Shown: piece after piece, positions 43,626 to 55,039 of the stretch
Layout of the letters: the number at the start of each line of letters is the position of its first letter
How positions within the stretch are numbered: position 1 is the stretch's first letter
DNA from: Nymphaea colorata
Lineage: Eukaryota > Streptophyta > Magnoliopsida > Nymphaeales > Nymphaeaceae
Assembly: GCF_008831285.2 (NCBI RefSeq)
Contig: NC_045150.1
Span: forward strand, 17,932,600 to 17,996,599
Length of the DNA: 64,000 bases
Direction of reading: 5' to 3'
The notes under the pieces: generated by a model
Database searches by the model: none
What the model was told of the DNA's origin: nothing
What the model saw: the letters and a program-made list of their open reading frames with translations, nothing else
Made by a program: the position numbers and the translations under genes

Positions 43626-43990
43626 TGTCAATAAATTCAATTTGGATCATATATCTGACCAAATTAACTACTTTAAAAGAATTGGATTATACAACAAGTT
43701 ATCATCTAAAGCAGTCGGACCAAATACGGCTTTAAGAAATAACACATGATGGTATTCAGATTCAGATTTAACTAAATATTTCAACAGATTTGGAATCGAT
43801 TTCAGATTCATGTTAAATAAATATCCTCTATTTGATATCCATCCATTTGAAAGTTCGTTCCGGCAATATTATAATGTGGTTCAGTAGGTTTAAAAGTCAG
43901 ACTTCGATTTAGATGTGAATTTGACAATCAGATTTGCCTAGGATTTGAATTATATTCAAATTTGGATTCAGATTTGATATAGACATTTCT
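43626..43990. repeat. GATTCAGATTT-type dispersed repeat copy
   Basis: The segment starts AGGTGTCAATAAATTCAATT and carries the family's phrases (AAATAAATAT, TTTGATATCCATCCATTTGAAAG, GATTCAGATTTGATAT). It is related to 13230-14050. Confidence 0.6.
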
Positions 43991-44589
43991 TTTTTTGCAG
44001 TGAGAGATAGGAAGAGTTGTTCAAAAATTATAAATCCTATGAAGTAAGATATTTGTAAGAAAAAACGTCATTTTCATGTTCATTACCTTCTTTGGTGACA
44101 ATGAGATTACATCCATGTGCTTCTCAGCGCCTAGATTACCTGCCATTGTTCCATAGTTGCTATTTCAGTTGTCCCAACCCAACCTCTAGCAAATAAATGC
44201 TGCATACGAGTATTGCTGAAGGTGACAAGCTACTTTTCCATAGGAGATGTGGCCGAAATACATCTCGTTGTGAGCTAGATGAGTATTTCATTTTACTGCT
44301 GGGTTGAAAGTTGAAGCCTTTCACCCTTTCCCTCCTTCCTCCTAGAGTGGTAGGTTTGTTTTTGTGATATGATTCAATTTTCATATTGGTGTGCTTCCTT
44401 TTACAACACAAGGAGTTGATGGCATGAAAACTTGAACCGGCTACCAGCCCCTGCCCTGTCCGTTATGCCATTCCATTCATAGATGAAGTGACTAAGATAT
44501 ATAATAATTAAATTTGTTTTAGGGTTAGAAACAACAAATTCCACCATTTTTTTCTGGAAATCTTGCATAAGTCCTACTTTTTGACAACT
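43991..44589. other. Intergenic, no gene
   Basis: Short frames on the minus strand (44160-44613) have no recognised domain. I see nothing else. Confidence 0.35.
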
Positions 44590-44726
44590 TTGAAATGTTG
44601 GTGACATTTTCACCGATATTCTCTTAACTGATGTCCAGACTAAACATCGGTAAAATTTTTACTGACGTTCTTTCCTCCATTACCAATGTTTCCTGGCCAT
44701 TGTTAAAATACCAATTTTTTGTAGTG
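44590..44726. mobile_element. CACTA (EnSpm-like) transposon terminus
   Basis: The right edge CCAATTTTTTGTAGTG is, on the minus strand, CACTACAAAAAATTGG, the classic CACTA inverted end. Inside are subterminal repeats in both orientations (CATCGGTAAAATTTTTAC, CATTACCAATG, GACATTTTCACCGATATT). Only one terminus was found, so the element is truncated or its other end is diverged. Confidence 0.6.
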
Positions 44727-46810
44727 GGGCAGCTATCCACATGGTTGAAGTGTTTCCTTGGATACCAAAAGTTGGTAGAATATCAAATCCCCCAAATCAT
44801 CAAAGCTTTTTGGGAGATCCAATGGAACTTCACAATGGTATTGGCTGCCACTGCAAACGAATGACAAAATTTTCTCTCAGCAACATTTTCATCAGAAGGA
44901 CAAGCAGTGGGGCATATTGGGCCGGTTTATACATGTTGAGGCTGGGCACCAGGTTGGGCTGTCGCCGGATACCCGGTACCCGGCCTGACTCGGGCCCGGG
45001 CATGAGAAAAACGGACCCGGGCCAACACGAGTCGTTATGGGGCTGGCCCGAGTGGGCCTGATAAGCCCGGTTCGAGCCCAATAAGTTATTTTTAAATATA
45101 TATATATATATATATATAATATTTTATTATAATAAATTATATTTATATATTATTTCATATTAATATTATATATTTTTAAATTTAATTGGGCAGGGCTTAG
45201 GCTCGGACTCAGTTTTCCAAGTCAGTTCAGGACGACCCGATGCCCAAGCTCACTTAAATCCACTCGTTTGGTCAATTCAACGTCCTAACAGGAAGAATAT
45301 CTACTTTGCAGCCTTTAAAAAATCTTTTGGCCTGAGCAGAGGAGATACATGGGGGATGGTGTGCCAATACCAGCAAATAAAAAACTTTGTTAAGAGCACT
45401 CAAAATTATGCATGGTGCCTACGCCAGACTTAAACCCGATCAAGTGCCCCTCAATGTAAAAGAAGAAAAAACGAAAAAAAACTATGCCATTGCTTGGTCA
45501 CTGCATATATTAAACAACCGTCACTGCACTCACAAGTCACAATATACCACCATCATGATCAAAATCATGAGGACAATAAACATCCGCATCATAATATTCA
45601 TATGCCACTGTTTTGGATCTTCTCCATCAATATTAATCACACTATAGATGCCCATGCTTTCTTGTACCGATTTCGATTATGTAATTCTTACATCTTTATG
45701 AGCACATCTTGAAATTTTTAAAACTTGACAAAGTCTTCAGGGGTAAAATACCCCAACATGAGGCGGGCAGTAAAAAGAAAGGAAAAATACAAACTCTTGT
45801 GGATGTGTTTCTGGCCCAACACTATATAGCTCCACACAGAACCTAAACTCTGTATATGTAACTCTGCGTAGATGAAAGATTTTGTTGCTGCAGAGAGTGT
45901 CAGATATGCACCCAAAAGCAAAAGAAGGGGAAGTTGGGCCTTTTGGAGATTCAAAAAAAAGGAAGTTTTTGTCGGACATTCAACTTTTTTACTACCTATT
46001 TTTTCTCCTTAGAAGAGGTTTCCCAATCTTTACTGATCAGGGGTATTCCGAACATCATATCTCGAGCGCACAATTTTTTTTTTGCACGGGACAGTGCATA
46101 AAACCAGCTTGGAAACTTTGATATGGAACATTATATTTTACTTTGCCCCTATCTCACCAGAGCAGCTCGCTAATGCTTAAAATAAATTTTCTTTCTCTGT
46201 GTTCCATGTTTTGCTGTTAGTTTTGTTACAGTTTTTCTCAAAGTGATTTTGCTTTATTTTTTATCACCAAAACTTAGGAAAAATGAAGAAGTTCCAGTCA
46301 GATATTTGAACTTAGTCACCAAGTCAAAAAGTAAAGCCCCTTGCAAGGACCGAAGAGGAAAACTCAAGTAATTGGGAAAATAATGTAAAATGAAAACAAA
46401 GTGCCCCTTTCATATGGATTTCGATATTTTGCATGTCATATTCAACTTTATTTTAGAAAAAGACTTGACACGTGAGGCACCATTCACAAAGGGGCAAAGC
46501 CATGACACCAACGGACAAGGACAGGGTTGGAGTTGCAGCCTAGCTAACTAAAGAAGATGGAATGGCCTGTCAATCAACGCCCCACCCATATTGGCTGTAT
46601 GTTACTCTCAAGGGCATAAAATCATTTAACCTAACAGTCGAACATTCTTGAAAGAAAGGAAGCTTTGTTTCTCTAGATTTCTGGGAATCAAGCAACATAA
46701 GAAAATTAGCTCAAGCGATCCTGACATCCAGCTTTGTTCTCTATTTTCTGCTGATATTCAAGGCTCACTTTGGAGAATGGGGTCGAAACTGCTGATTATA
46801 ATCCTGCATC
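44727..46810. other. Intergenic; GGGCC-rich repeat and AT microsatellite inside
   Basis: It contains a GGGCCCGGGC-rich element (44935-45262) and (TA)n at 45094-45119. Overlapping minus-strand frames at 45718-45979 have a hydrophobic N-terminus in one frame but no family I know. Nothing else is supported. Confidence 0.4.
44935..45262. repeat. GGGCC-rich MITE-like element
   Basis: Left part GAGGCTGGGCACCAGG with CGGGCCCGGGC words, an AT-rich centre, and right part CGACCCGATGCCCAAGCTC (inverse GAGCTTGGGCATCGGG) form imperfect inverted ends. It is similar in plan to 50409-50650 and 56507-56825. No intact target duplication was seen. Confidence 0.6.
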
Positions 46811-46844
46811 AGAGAGAGAGAGAGAGAGAGAAACTCCATGCTTG

Positions 46845-46882
<38 letters not shown>
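46811..46882. repeat. (GA)n and (AT)n microsatellites
   Basis: (AG)10 at 46811-46830 and (AT)n at about 46846-46882, just downstream of the small secreted-peptide gene. Confidence 0.95.
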
Positions 46883-46890
<8 letters not shown>

Positions 46891-46986
46891 TGCAGTACAA
46901 ATTCTTAAGAGTGGGAAGACATGGGTTCACTTGGTCTGACCTGAAGTCATGGAGCAGCAGTGGTGAAACTGAAGGAGGACTGATCA

Positions 46987-47205
46987 TCAGGGAGTGGGAG
47001 AGCTTGACAGGAGGGGTTCCTTCATCTTCCTGTTGGTCGAGTGACCAGCATGTGCAGCCTGTGGATCGCATCCCTTGGGGAGAACAACCCAATCAGTCTC
47101 CTCAGGACTGTAGTGGCTATCGATTGCTGATCCCTGCTCAACGAGAGCAGTTGCAACCAGTGCCAGAACGAGGAAGAGGATGAGCGAACGGGAAAGGGAA
47201 GCCAT
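46987..47205 (-). CDS. Small secreted peptide, unknown function
   Basis: This 72-aa frame starts MASLSRSLILFLVLALVATA, a textbook signal peptide with likely cleavage after GSA (residue 27). It is followed by a short mature part (IDSHYSPEETDWVVLPKGCD) ending LLSSSPTP. A TATAAATA lies 55 nt upstream on the same strand, giving a plausible short leader. Local GC content is higher than in the flanks. There is one Cys in the mature part, so it is not a classic Cys-rich antimicrobial peptide, and I see no CLE, PSK, RALF or CEP motif. It could be the first exon of a longer gene, though no strong donor is evident. The protein family is unknown. Confidence 0.55.
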   Translation of the reverse strand: MASLSRSLILFLVLALVATALVEQGSAIDSHYSPEETDWVVLPKGCDPQAAHAGHSTNRKMKEPLLSSSPTP

Positions 47206-47257
47206 TAAATATAGTGATGGAGAGGGGCGCGGTGGCCAAGGTGCCTGCCTTAGCGAC

Positions 47258-47265
47258 TATTTATA
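47258..47265 (-). promoter_or_regulatory. TATA box of the small secreted-peptide gene
   Basis: TATAAATA on the minus strand, in the context CACTATAAATAGTCGC, 53-60 nt before the ATG at 47205. Confidence 0.65.
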
Positions 47266-47289
47266 GTGAAATGAAGCTGCAGACTCAAG

Positions 47290-48263
47290 GGTTTGAGCTC
47301 AAACACGGGAACTCTGGAATCAGCAGTACTCGTACGATTTAGAAAATTTACATGAAGAACTTGAGTAAAAATAATGATAATTGTCAAATGTCGGTACTTT
47401 CAATTATTGCTTTATTTACTTGTTTTTAGACTATTCGCTAACTTTATATGTGTGTCGTTCTGGGTACTGAAATACAAGTTAAATCATGGTAGGAGAGGTA
47501 TTCCAAGAAACTGAAAGCAAGCCCTATACCCTAAAACGAATGAGGTGTTAGGTGGAAGCTTGGTCTCTCCTACGGTAGAATAAAATTTTATCCGTGCTTA
47601 CCTAGAATTATTCCATAACAAAAATCACTATATAAGTCAAGTACAATCTTTAAGGCAAGTTCATGAAACAAACAAACTATTTTCATTGCCAAACGACCCT
47701 CTTCGCTTCCATGAAGTTACTACATCTTATTGATAATTGTATGCCATAAGAATCTGAACCACTTGTATATTGCCGACCTGTGGTGGCAACATCATCTTAT
47801 CCCCATGATATTTGCCTACCAAGCTTACCTCATGTGCATGAGTACTAATTAACTTATAACGAAAAAGACAGCTCAGGAGGGCAGACTAATATGATAGGAT
47901 CAGAATTCAATACTCTTCAATCAATTAGACAGGTTATTTTTTCTTAGTGATGACAATGTTGGAGGAAGTAGCCAAAATCTATAATCCAATTGTTTTGAGA
48001 CACGTAACTGTACAAGCAACCATGCCTAGGGTTGGGCATCGGGACTGGACTGGGGCCAAGCCAAGTTTTAACCCTAATACGCCAGAAATACTCTGGCCCA
48101 ACTGGCAAGGCCCAAGGGCTACAGGGAACTTGACCCGGCCCAACAAGGAGGAACTCAATTTGAAAAAAAAAATGTCATTTGACGTAGGCCCCCCCTCTCT
48201 TTTTATAAACCGTTTCTCATGGGGGTCCTTTGGAAAAACCATAGAGACTAAAGATTTTAGTAA
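47290..48263. other. Intergenic with GGGCC-type repeat fragment
   Basis: 47290-48010 has no supported gene. At 48025-48140 there is a truncated GGGCC-type repeat (GGTTGGGCATCGGGACTGG ... GACCCGGCCCAACAAGG). Confidence 0.4.
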
Positions 48264-48457
48264 GGTTGTGTTGGTTTAACCTGATGATAAATCCCTGGTG
48301 ATATGAGATTCTTAAGATTTTAGATGTATGGATTTAAGATCAGACTTCTGATCTTAAATCCATGACTTTGAACATGCATAATAAAATGAGAATCTCCTAA
48401 AAAACACCTTTTTATGCAATGTCAAGTCTTAGCTATACGAGGCCATCAAACCCAACC
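48264..48457. mobile_element. Tourist-like (PIF/Harbinger) MITE with long central hairpin
   Basis: It is flanked by TAA (48261-48263 and 48458-48460). The ends are GGTTGTGTTGG and the inverse of CAAACCCAACC. The centre holds a perfect 17-bp inverted repeat (48328-48344 and 48347-48363) with a 2-base loop. Confidence 0.7.
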
Positions 48458-48665
48458 TAAAAGAAGCTTGAAAAGCTTTGAAAAGTGTGATAAAAAAGAA
48501 ACCAGCCCTTTTTTGAAAGGTATTTTAGTCCTTATCCATTTCCTAGTGGAGATAATAACCCTGGGAATGCCATATAAAAGTTGGTGAAGTGTTCATCCTT
48601 TTCACTATGTCTCTACGTTAATCTGTTATAAGATAACATTATGAAAAAGACAATGAAAAATAGAA

Positions 48666-49170
48666 CAGGTTAAATTCACCAAATGTTGAATGTTGTTAGA
48701 TAGCCAAGCGTTAAAAATCAATCATTACTAAAACCTCCATGAATCTTTTTGCACCATAAATCATTGGTAGTACTTATGTGGCAACGATTTTTTACTTTAT
48801 CTGACATATTTTATTTCCCCATATACAAGATGAATCAATTCCGCCTATATATGCAGTAATGTGTTTGTGTGTTTACCTATTTGGTAGGCTGTCTTATCAT
48901 GAAGATAGGACAATTCTTTCTCCTTGAAGGAGGCAAACCCCCTTTTGCAAAAAAAAAAAAAAAAAAACTTTGTTTTTTATGGAAATACCTTTTATAGTGA
49001 AAACTGCTTACTAAGGGCACTAGTTATAAAATTTTAATAGGCACTAGTATCTAATTGCTCATACCATACACACTTGCCGCCTCTAGCTGCTCAGTCGAGT
49101 CTCATGATTTTCTTTACCATGATGCAAGAAAGAGACCAAGATTTCTTTTTATGATTTATTACTTTGAATT

Positions 49171-49210
<40 letters not shown>

Positions 49211-49845
49211 CAAGAACAGGTCCACATTGCCTCCACAATGACTACCATAATTCTAATCTCAACATTTTTCAATACAATCAAGATAGCACCATTTAACTTT
49301 TGAACTGAGGATATGACTCTAACACACCACCCAACCCAAGCGGTTGCACTAGAGAGAGAGATGGAATCGGGGCTGAGAGTGCAAAAAGAACAATGAAAAT
49401 AAAAAGAAAACAATTGGCTATAGGAAGTTTTAAATTTACTAGATGTTTGATGTTGTTGGATAGCTAAGCATTAAAAATCAATTATTACTAAGACCTCCAT
49501 TAATCTTGTTGCACCATAAATCATTCATTCGTAGTACTTAGGTGACAATTATGTTTAAGTGATAGTTTTTAATTTTTAACTATCCAAAATCTGACATATT
49601 TGATTTCCCTATACACAAGAAGATTCAGTTCTGCCTTTATACATGTGTATGTATTTGTGTGTGTACATGTTAGGTGGGCAGTCCTACCATAAAGATCAGA
49701 TAACATTTTGTAGGGGAACTAGCATTTGGACTCGCCCCACCATGTTTCTCTCTAGAAAAGAAGAGGACCCCCTCCTGCAAAAAAGAAAAAAAAAACCCTT
49801 ACCTTTTGAAGCAAATACTTTTTACAATGAGAGCTTGTTACCTTA
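48666..49845. repeat. Diverged direct duplication (copies at 48666-49020 and 49425-49845)
   Basis: Both copies share an ordered set of words: TTGATGTTGTTGGATAGC-like, GCATTAAAAATCAAT.ATTACTAA.ACCTCCAT, TTGCACCATAAATCATT, CTGACATATTT and an A-rich run ending before ACCTTTT or CCTTTTA. They are about 760 bp apart with several indels. No coding frame is conserved. Confidence 0.75.
49174..49208. repeat. TA microsatellite
   Basis: Pure (TA)n lying between the two copies of the duplication. Confidence 0.95.
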
Positions 49846-49858
49846 TCTCGATGCCAAT

Positions 49859-50045
49859 GAGGGGTGCAGTCAGACTTTTTCATGAAATATGTCAAATTAT
49901 AATATTAAAATTTTGATAGGAGCCAAATTATTATTTTTAAACATTTTTATATAAGATAATTTTTTAAATTTATATGTAATTTTTTTTTTTGGGTGGAAGG
50001 AGAGGAGGGGAAGGCTTTTGCCACCCCCTTTTGGCTTTGCCCATG
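49859..50045. mobile_element. Short hAT-like MITE
   Basis: Flanked by ATGCCAAT (49851-49858) and ATGCCAAC (50046-50053). The right end TTGGCTTTGCCCATG resembles the TGGCTCCGCCC-type end of 61710-61909; the left end is degenerate. The middle is AT-rich. Confidence 0.5.
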
Positions 50046-50408
50046 ATGCCAACAATGATGGTACAGGAAAGCATTACTGGTGACCTGTGCTTATATATAT
50101 ATATGTATATATAGTCGTATTAATGATGGTTGATGGTGTGACAATAATTTATGGTAAGCAGTTTACGGTGCTGTAGCAACAGAATTCTAATGTCTAGCCA
50201 TTCAACCATCTAGTATAGAAGTGTTGAATCCAACCGTGTAAATTTGTCTGTCAAGTGACGGATCGGCCACGTCAACCAGTTTCGGTTATGAGATTCCAGA
50301 CTCTTCTTCTAACCATGTAGTTGTTTGAATATGTAATTTAATTAAGTAAATAAATAAATAAATATAGTTACATCTCCAATTTGTACTAGCCAGTGCACAT
50401 CACAAAGT

Positions 50409-50650
50409 TAAGGGCCGGCGCCGGGCCGGGCCGCTGGTGGGGGGCCAGGACCAGGCCCGGCACTGGCCCAGGTCCGGGCCAAAAAAACTCGGCACTTGCC
50501 CGTTAACATTTAAAAAGTGTTTTTTTATTTTTTAAATTTAATAAAATATATTTTATTACTGAAAAATATATATGATGTTAAAAAAATACTTTTTTTATTT
50601 ATAACCTGGCTGGGCCTGGGCTCGGGTTTCATGTATCGGGCCCACCCCTA
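50409..50650. mobile_element. GGGCC-rich hAT-like MITE (242 bp)
   Basis: The ends are TAAGGGCCGGC and GGGCCCACCCCTA (inverse TAGGGGTGGGCCC). It is flanked by CACAAAGT (50401-50408) and CATAAAGT (50651-50658), an 8-bp duplication with one change. GC-rich ends enclose an AT-rich centre. Confidence 0.75.
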
Positions 50651-50672
50651 CATAAAGTATCATGTGTTCGTG

Positions 50673-51090
50673 TAGGGATGCCAACCAATTGGAATAGAAT
50701 GAAAAAATATTTTTAACTTTTGGGATGTTTACATATTTGGATTCAAATATGAATAAAAAATAGTCATGTTTGATTTTAATGCGAAATCTGATACGACAGT
50801 TCTAATCCAATTTTGACATTTATTTTTGAATCTGAATCCAATTGAACCAATTTGGCCTGTAAGAGAATTAGGTATATGATATTTGTTTAAAAATAAAATT
50901 GAACTTTTATTTGCATTTGAGTGTGATTAGACATTTATTATATTTGTATATAAATCTAAATTCAATCAAATGTCATTTCTTAAATCCAAATCTGATCCGA
51001 TTTTTGAATTGTATATTAATTGTTTTTTTCATATTTGATTTTTTACATAATTGTTTGAGATCTCCAATCCAAATTAGATATATTAACATT
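50673..51090. repeat. GATTTGAATCC-type dispersed repeat copy
   Basis: Begins TAGGGATGCCAACCAATTGG; interior phrases match the 13230-14050 family (AATCCAATTTTGACA, AATCTGAATCCAATTG, TTAAATCCAAATCTGATCCG). Confidence 0.6.
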
Positions 51091-51849
51091 TTTACGTGCA
51101 TTTCTTACTAGTCATTCATATATATATATATATATAACTTATTTATTTATCTATTTAAAAACCCAAATTCACCCTTAGTATTACTCACGATCTCATAATA
51201 AGAAACAATCAGATCCAACTGATATGAAAATGACAGTCGTCGCCTTTCAGTTGTCATTTTTTAAATCAGGACGTTCTTTTTTCTATTTGTTTTTGGATGT
51301 CATGACCAATTTGCATTGAAAGGTCTCTCCTTTCACCTTCTCCAATAAAAGTAACGTCACACCGAAAGCAAGCTTGTCCAAATTAAGGGCATGCTGAGCC
51401 ATACAATATGCATTAAAGTCGACGTTTACAATTTTTTTTATATTTTTTTAAATCAAGGTGATAAAAAAATGTGCTTTTTTTTAAATATTCATTAAAAATG
51501 CAAAAAATAAGTCAGTAAAATAGGACAAAAAACATTTTTTATTGAAAAACATGACAAAATAAAAAATATTAGAAAAAAGTGAAAAAAATGTTTTTTTCAT
51601 GTTTTTCTTCACCAAAGACCCAAAAAATTGTTATCAAATTGAAATTCCACCATCTCCTTCGGCAATTGGAATCGAGTTTCATGCAGTCGTATTGGCTAAA
51701 GGGTAGTTGCTTACTTTGGACCTCACTGACATCAACCACCTCTTCTTTTGACAAGTTCTTGATCTTACAAACAACAGTTTCTAAGGTCATACTTTTATTG
51801 ATTTTCATCGCCCGCCTCTTTTAGAACATCTATCCTTGAAAAGAAACCA
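51091..51849. other. AT-rich interval, no gene
   Basis: It contains (TA)n near 51117-51137 and an A-rich CATGTTTTT stretch at 51430-51605. Complementary open frames at 51569-51824 overlap on both strands without a recognisable domain. Confidence 0.4.
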
Positions 51850-52275
51850 TTTTGATGTCTAAGCGAACCGTTCTAAAAAAATTGAATATAGAAAAAGATT
51901 TAATATCCGATCAAAAAGTTGGATTGGATTCATATTTAAGAAATGACATTTGATCGGATTTGACTCGATTTAGATATATAAACATCCGATTGAATTGAGA
52001 TTCAAATAGGATTTAGTTTTTAAATGAATATTCTATATCCAATGCCCTTACATTTTGGAAATTGGTAAGATTCGGCTAAAAAATTCGGAATTGGATTTAG
52101 ATACGAATGTAAAAAATCAGATTTAGATTGTAAAACCAGATTTCAGATATGGATTCAGGTATGACTTTTCTTTGTTCATATTTGAGTATGAATTTGAATC
52201 TGAGTATATGAATATTTAAAAATCAGTATAAGTATATATGATTCAAATCCGATCCATTGAAAATCCCTAGTTAAT
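51850..52275. repeat. GATTCGGAT-type dispersed repeat copy
   Basis: It contains AAGAAATGACATTTGATCGG, TTTAGATATA and TGAATATTCTATATCCAATGCCCTTACATTTTGG-type phrases shared with 13230-14050. It ends GATCCATTGAAAATCCCTA. Confidence 0.6.
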
Positions 52276-52479
52276 CTCACAGACCTTGCATCATGTGGTC
52301 ACCTGCAATTTTTGTCAAGATAAAAAAGAAAAAAAGCCAACTGAATGGCAGGGTACCTGAGTTATTGGGAAAGAAATCAATTGAAAGAATAAGAAAAAAT
52401 CTAAAAGTTCATAAAACACAAGACACAAAGAATTTAATTTATCACCATATCGTGAACTTCCTCCTGACTAGGTAATTCA

Positions 52480-52740
52480 GCCTACTCATCATGAAGGGGT
52501 TGTTATGTAATAAGAACAACATATTACAGTTTCATGAATCTCTTATATTTGGTAATAAGAACAGCATGTTATTGTTCCACGAATCTGCTCGAATGGTTGG
52601 AGCACATTCATCGAACATTATTTTATATTGTTTTATGAACCTACTTCAATTTTTGAGGTAAATGCATAAAACAGAAACAAACTATTTGTATCGTCAAATG
52701 GCTTCGAAAGCAAGCGGTAGGGACCAACTACAACTATGAG
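52480..52740. mobile_element. MITE-like repeat with AATAAGAACAACA/TTCATGAATC words
   Basis: It shares GTAATAAGAACA.CAT.TTA and TTCC.CGAATCTGCTC words with the Tourist-like element at 63361-63523 (TTCCATGAATCTGCTCC). The boundaries are uncertain (possible left edge GAAGGGGTTGTTATG, right edge TCAAATGGCTTCG). Confidence 0.45.
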
Positions 52741-53205
52741 AAGATTTGATGTGATAACAGGTCGATCGGATACAACAATATTAAATATGAAGCCCTTAGT
52801 ACAAAAAAACCAAACAGTTGTAAGTCTAAAAAGAAACAAAATTAACAAAGAATAGCTGGCTTGAAAAGAAACAAATATATGGAGAACAGGAGATAAAATA
52901 ATAATAGGTAAAAGAAAAAAGAAAAGAGAATGAGAAAATCAACCATTCTCAAACCATTAAGCCAAAGTTAGATTGAAATACTGGATGGAATGAAACCCCA
53001 TCCATCCCATCTATTCATTTGGGCATCTGTTATTATTTATTTATTTTCTATTTAATTGTTTTCTTTATTCATTTTTGCCAATTTATAACTAATATTTATT
53101 TAACATGCAACCCGAGCTTGGCCACTTTATCTCCGGATCAAAACAGTAAAAGAAGAGGTCCACGAGAATGTTTGCAATTTCCCGGCCGTTGTGGGTTTCA
53201 TTTAA
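52741..53205. other. Intergenic, no gene
   Basis: A/T-rich sequence without supported features, leading into the gene-like block at 53.2 kb. Confidence 0.35.
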
Positions 53206-54137
53206 CATGTCGATGAATGGAGACATCGTTAAATTTGAACCACCAAAGCATGTGGAGTCGTGGAGGCGGTAAGTTCTGCGAATGGCACGACTATAGAGCC
53301 GTTGGAAGCCAAATGGAGGCCATTGACCAATTTGATCAAATGTGCGCCGGGTCTCTTTCTCTTGGAGATACCAGCAGGGCTTCAACGCCATCCTTGCTTC
53401 TTTTACTTTGTTCACCATTTTGGTGGGCTTCAATCTTAGGGATTTGCAGGAGACAAGGTCAGTCATCTCTTGCTCTCTTATCCATGTGGCAATGTTGCGT
53501 TCTTTGTAGATATTTTGTTATGTTATTCATAATCTCGTGGGAGAATTGAGGGATCCTGAGTTAGATTCCTTTCTTGGTGTTTCTCGATATATTTCATGGG
53601 AGATATACCAGCATAGCGTAATGCACATCGTTGGTTCTCTTTTACTTCGTTCGTCTTGCTCGTGGGTCGACTACAATAAAAGATAGCTTCTGCCACGATC
53701 ATTCCCATGGAAAGGTCAGTGGTGGACAAAATGGTAAAAGTTGTTCCTCCTTTAGCAGAATACTTTTACAAGATAATAAGAGGAGGCAAACATTTTCAAG
53801 GGAGAGAGAGAGAGGGACCGGCAATCTATGATCGCCTTTCCATGCTTCTCTCGTTCTGCAGCCTTCCAACATGACGAGGTTCTTGTCGATGGGAAGGAGT
53901 ACAAGAGAGCCAGGACTCTTTTCCTCCACTTGATTCTCTCATCTATCGATGAAGCAGAGAGCAAACAGAGGCGTCTCCCCTGCCCACTCGAACGCGATCT
54001 TATCCTAGACCACGAGATCGGAAGCAATGTCGTTTTCTCACTTGTAGAGTTCTTCTCATCCAGCCTCAAGAATGCCGGTGGATTTATGCATGGGGCAAAC
54101 ATTAAGGAATGGTTAAAGAGAGAGAGTTCCTCCACTT
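53206..54137. other. Gene-like block, strand uncertain, unassigned
   Basis: GC content and codon texture rise here. Possible pieces are a minus-strand frame of 125 codons (53089-53466) and plus-strand frames at 53217-53549 and 53828-54139. The last contains FQHDEVLVDGKEYKRARTLF, LEFD-type acidic/hydrophobic alternation and NAGGFMHGANIKEWLKRESS. None matches a family I know. It may be exons of an unidentified plus-strand gene continuing to 56 kb, or a remnant. Confidence 0.3.
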
Positions 54138-55039
54138 GACAATTTATGTTGGATAGCGACAGATCTATTTTGTGTTTTGTGCATTTTTTTTCCCATTGCG
54201 TCGCTTAAGCCTTGCTGTTCGTTGCTTCATGAGGTTATTCATACCTACTGAATTTGTTAGATATTTCGTGCATGAATATGAAGTATGTGGCTGTCTTGGT
54301 GCAATTTTTAACTCACCAAAGCAAGAAGCTTCCTACTGAAATAATGGACTTATGATTAAGCACGTGCAGTGGAGCCTGAAGTAACTTGGGAAGATCAATA
54401 GAACATCGATATATTCAATGGGCTCAATAATCGGTGTTTGAGCATGAGATGAAAGCCGCCCTGGTGTCACCTTTTTTTTTCTTTTCCTTTTCGACTTTGT
54501 ACTTTCTGTTTACTGTTAGATTTTGGTCCTCATGTTTTTTTAGAAATTATAGAATATGATAGTTGTCCTTGGTATGTACTTCTGGATTCCGGTTGTTGGC
54601 AGGTAAATCAAAGATTTCCATGTTGTCCTGCATATGTTATTTTCTGAAGCTCCAGATGTTGTTAGTGGTAGTGGACACGAATCATGTTAGGCATGAAAGT
54701 GTATGCATTTAGGATAAAGATCATTGTATTTGAGCTTTTTCAAGAGAAGTTTGCATAGTGATCAGATTGCACATAAAATCTTCTTACCCTGCACATAAAG
54801 AATGATAGCATCAATTATCAATTTGTGATTACAAATACGACAAATGTACACAAAGGTCATACAGTCAAGTGTCTACAATTTGGTTTTAACAGCTGAAAGC
54901 CTGAAATGCAGTTGTCACATTTTCATGTCAACCACAAATTCTTTTTATCGAGAAAAGATGAAGAACTGAAAAGTTCAACAACTGAAAAGAAGAATTATTT
55001 TCAGTGGAAGGGCAAAAATTGATAAACAAAAGTCCACAG

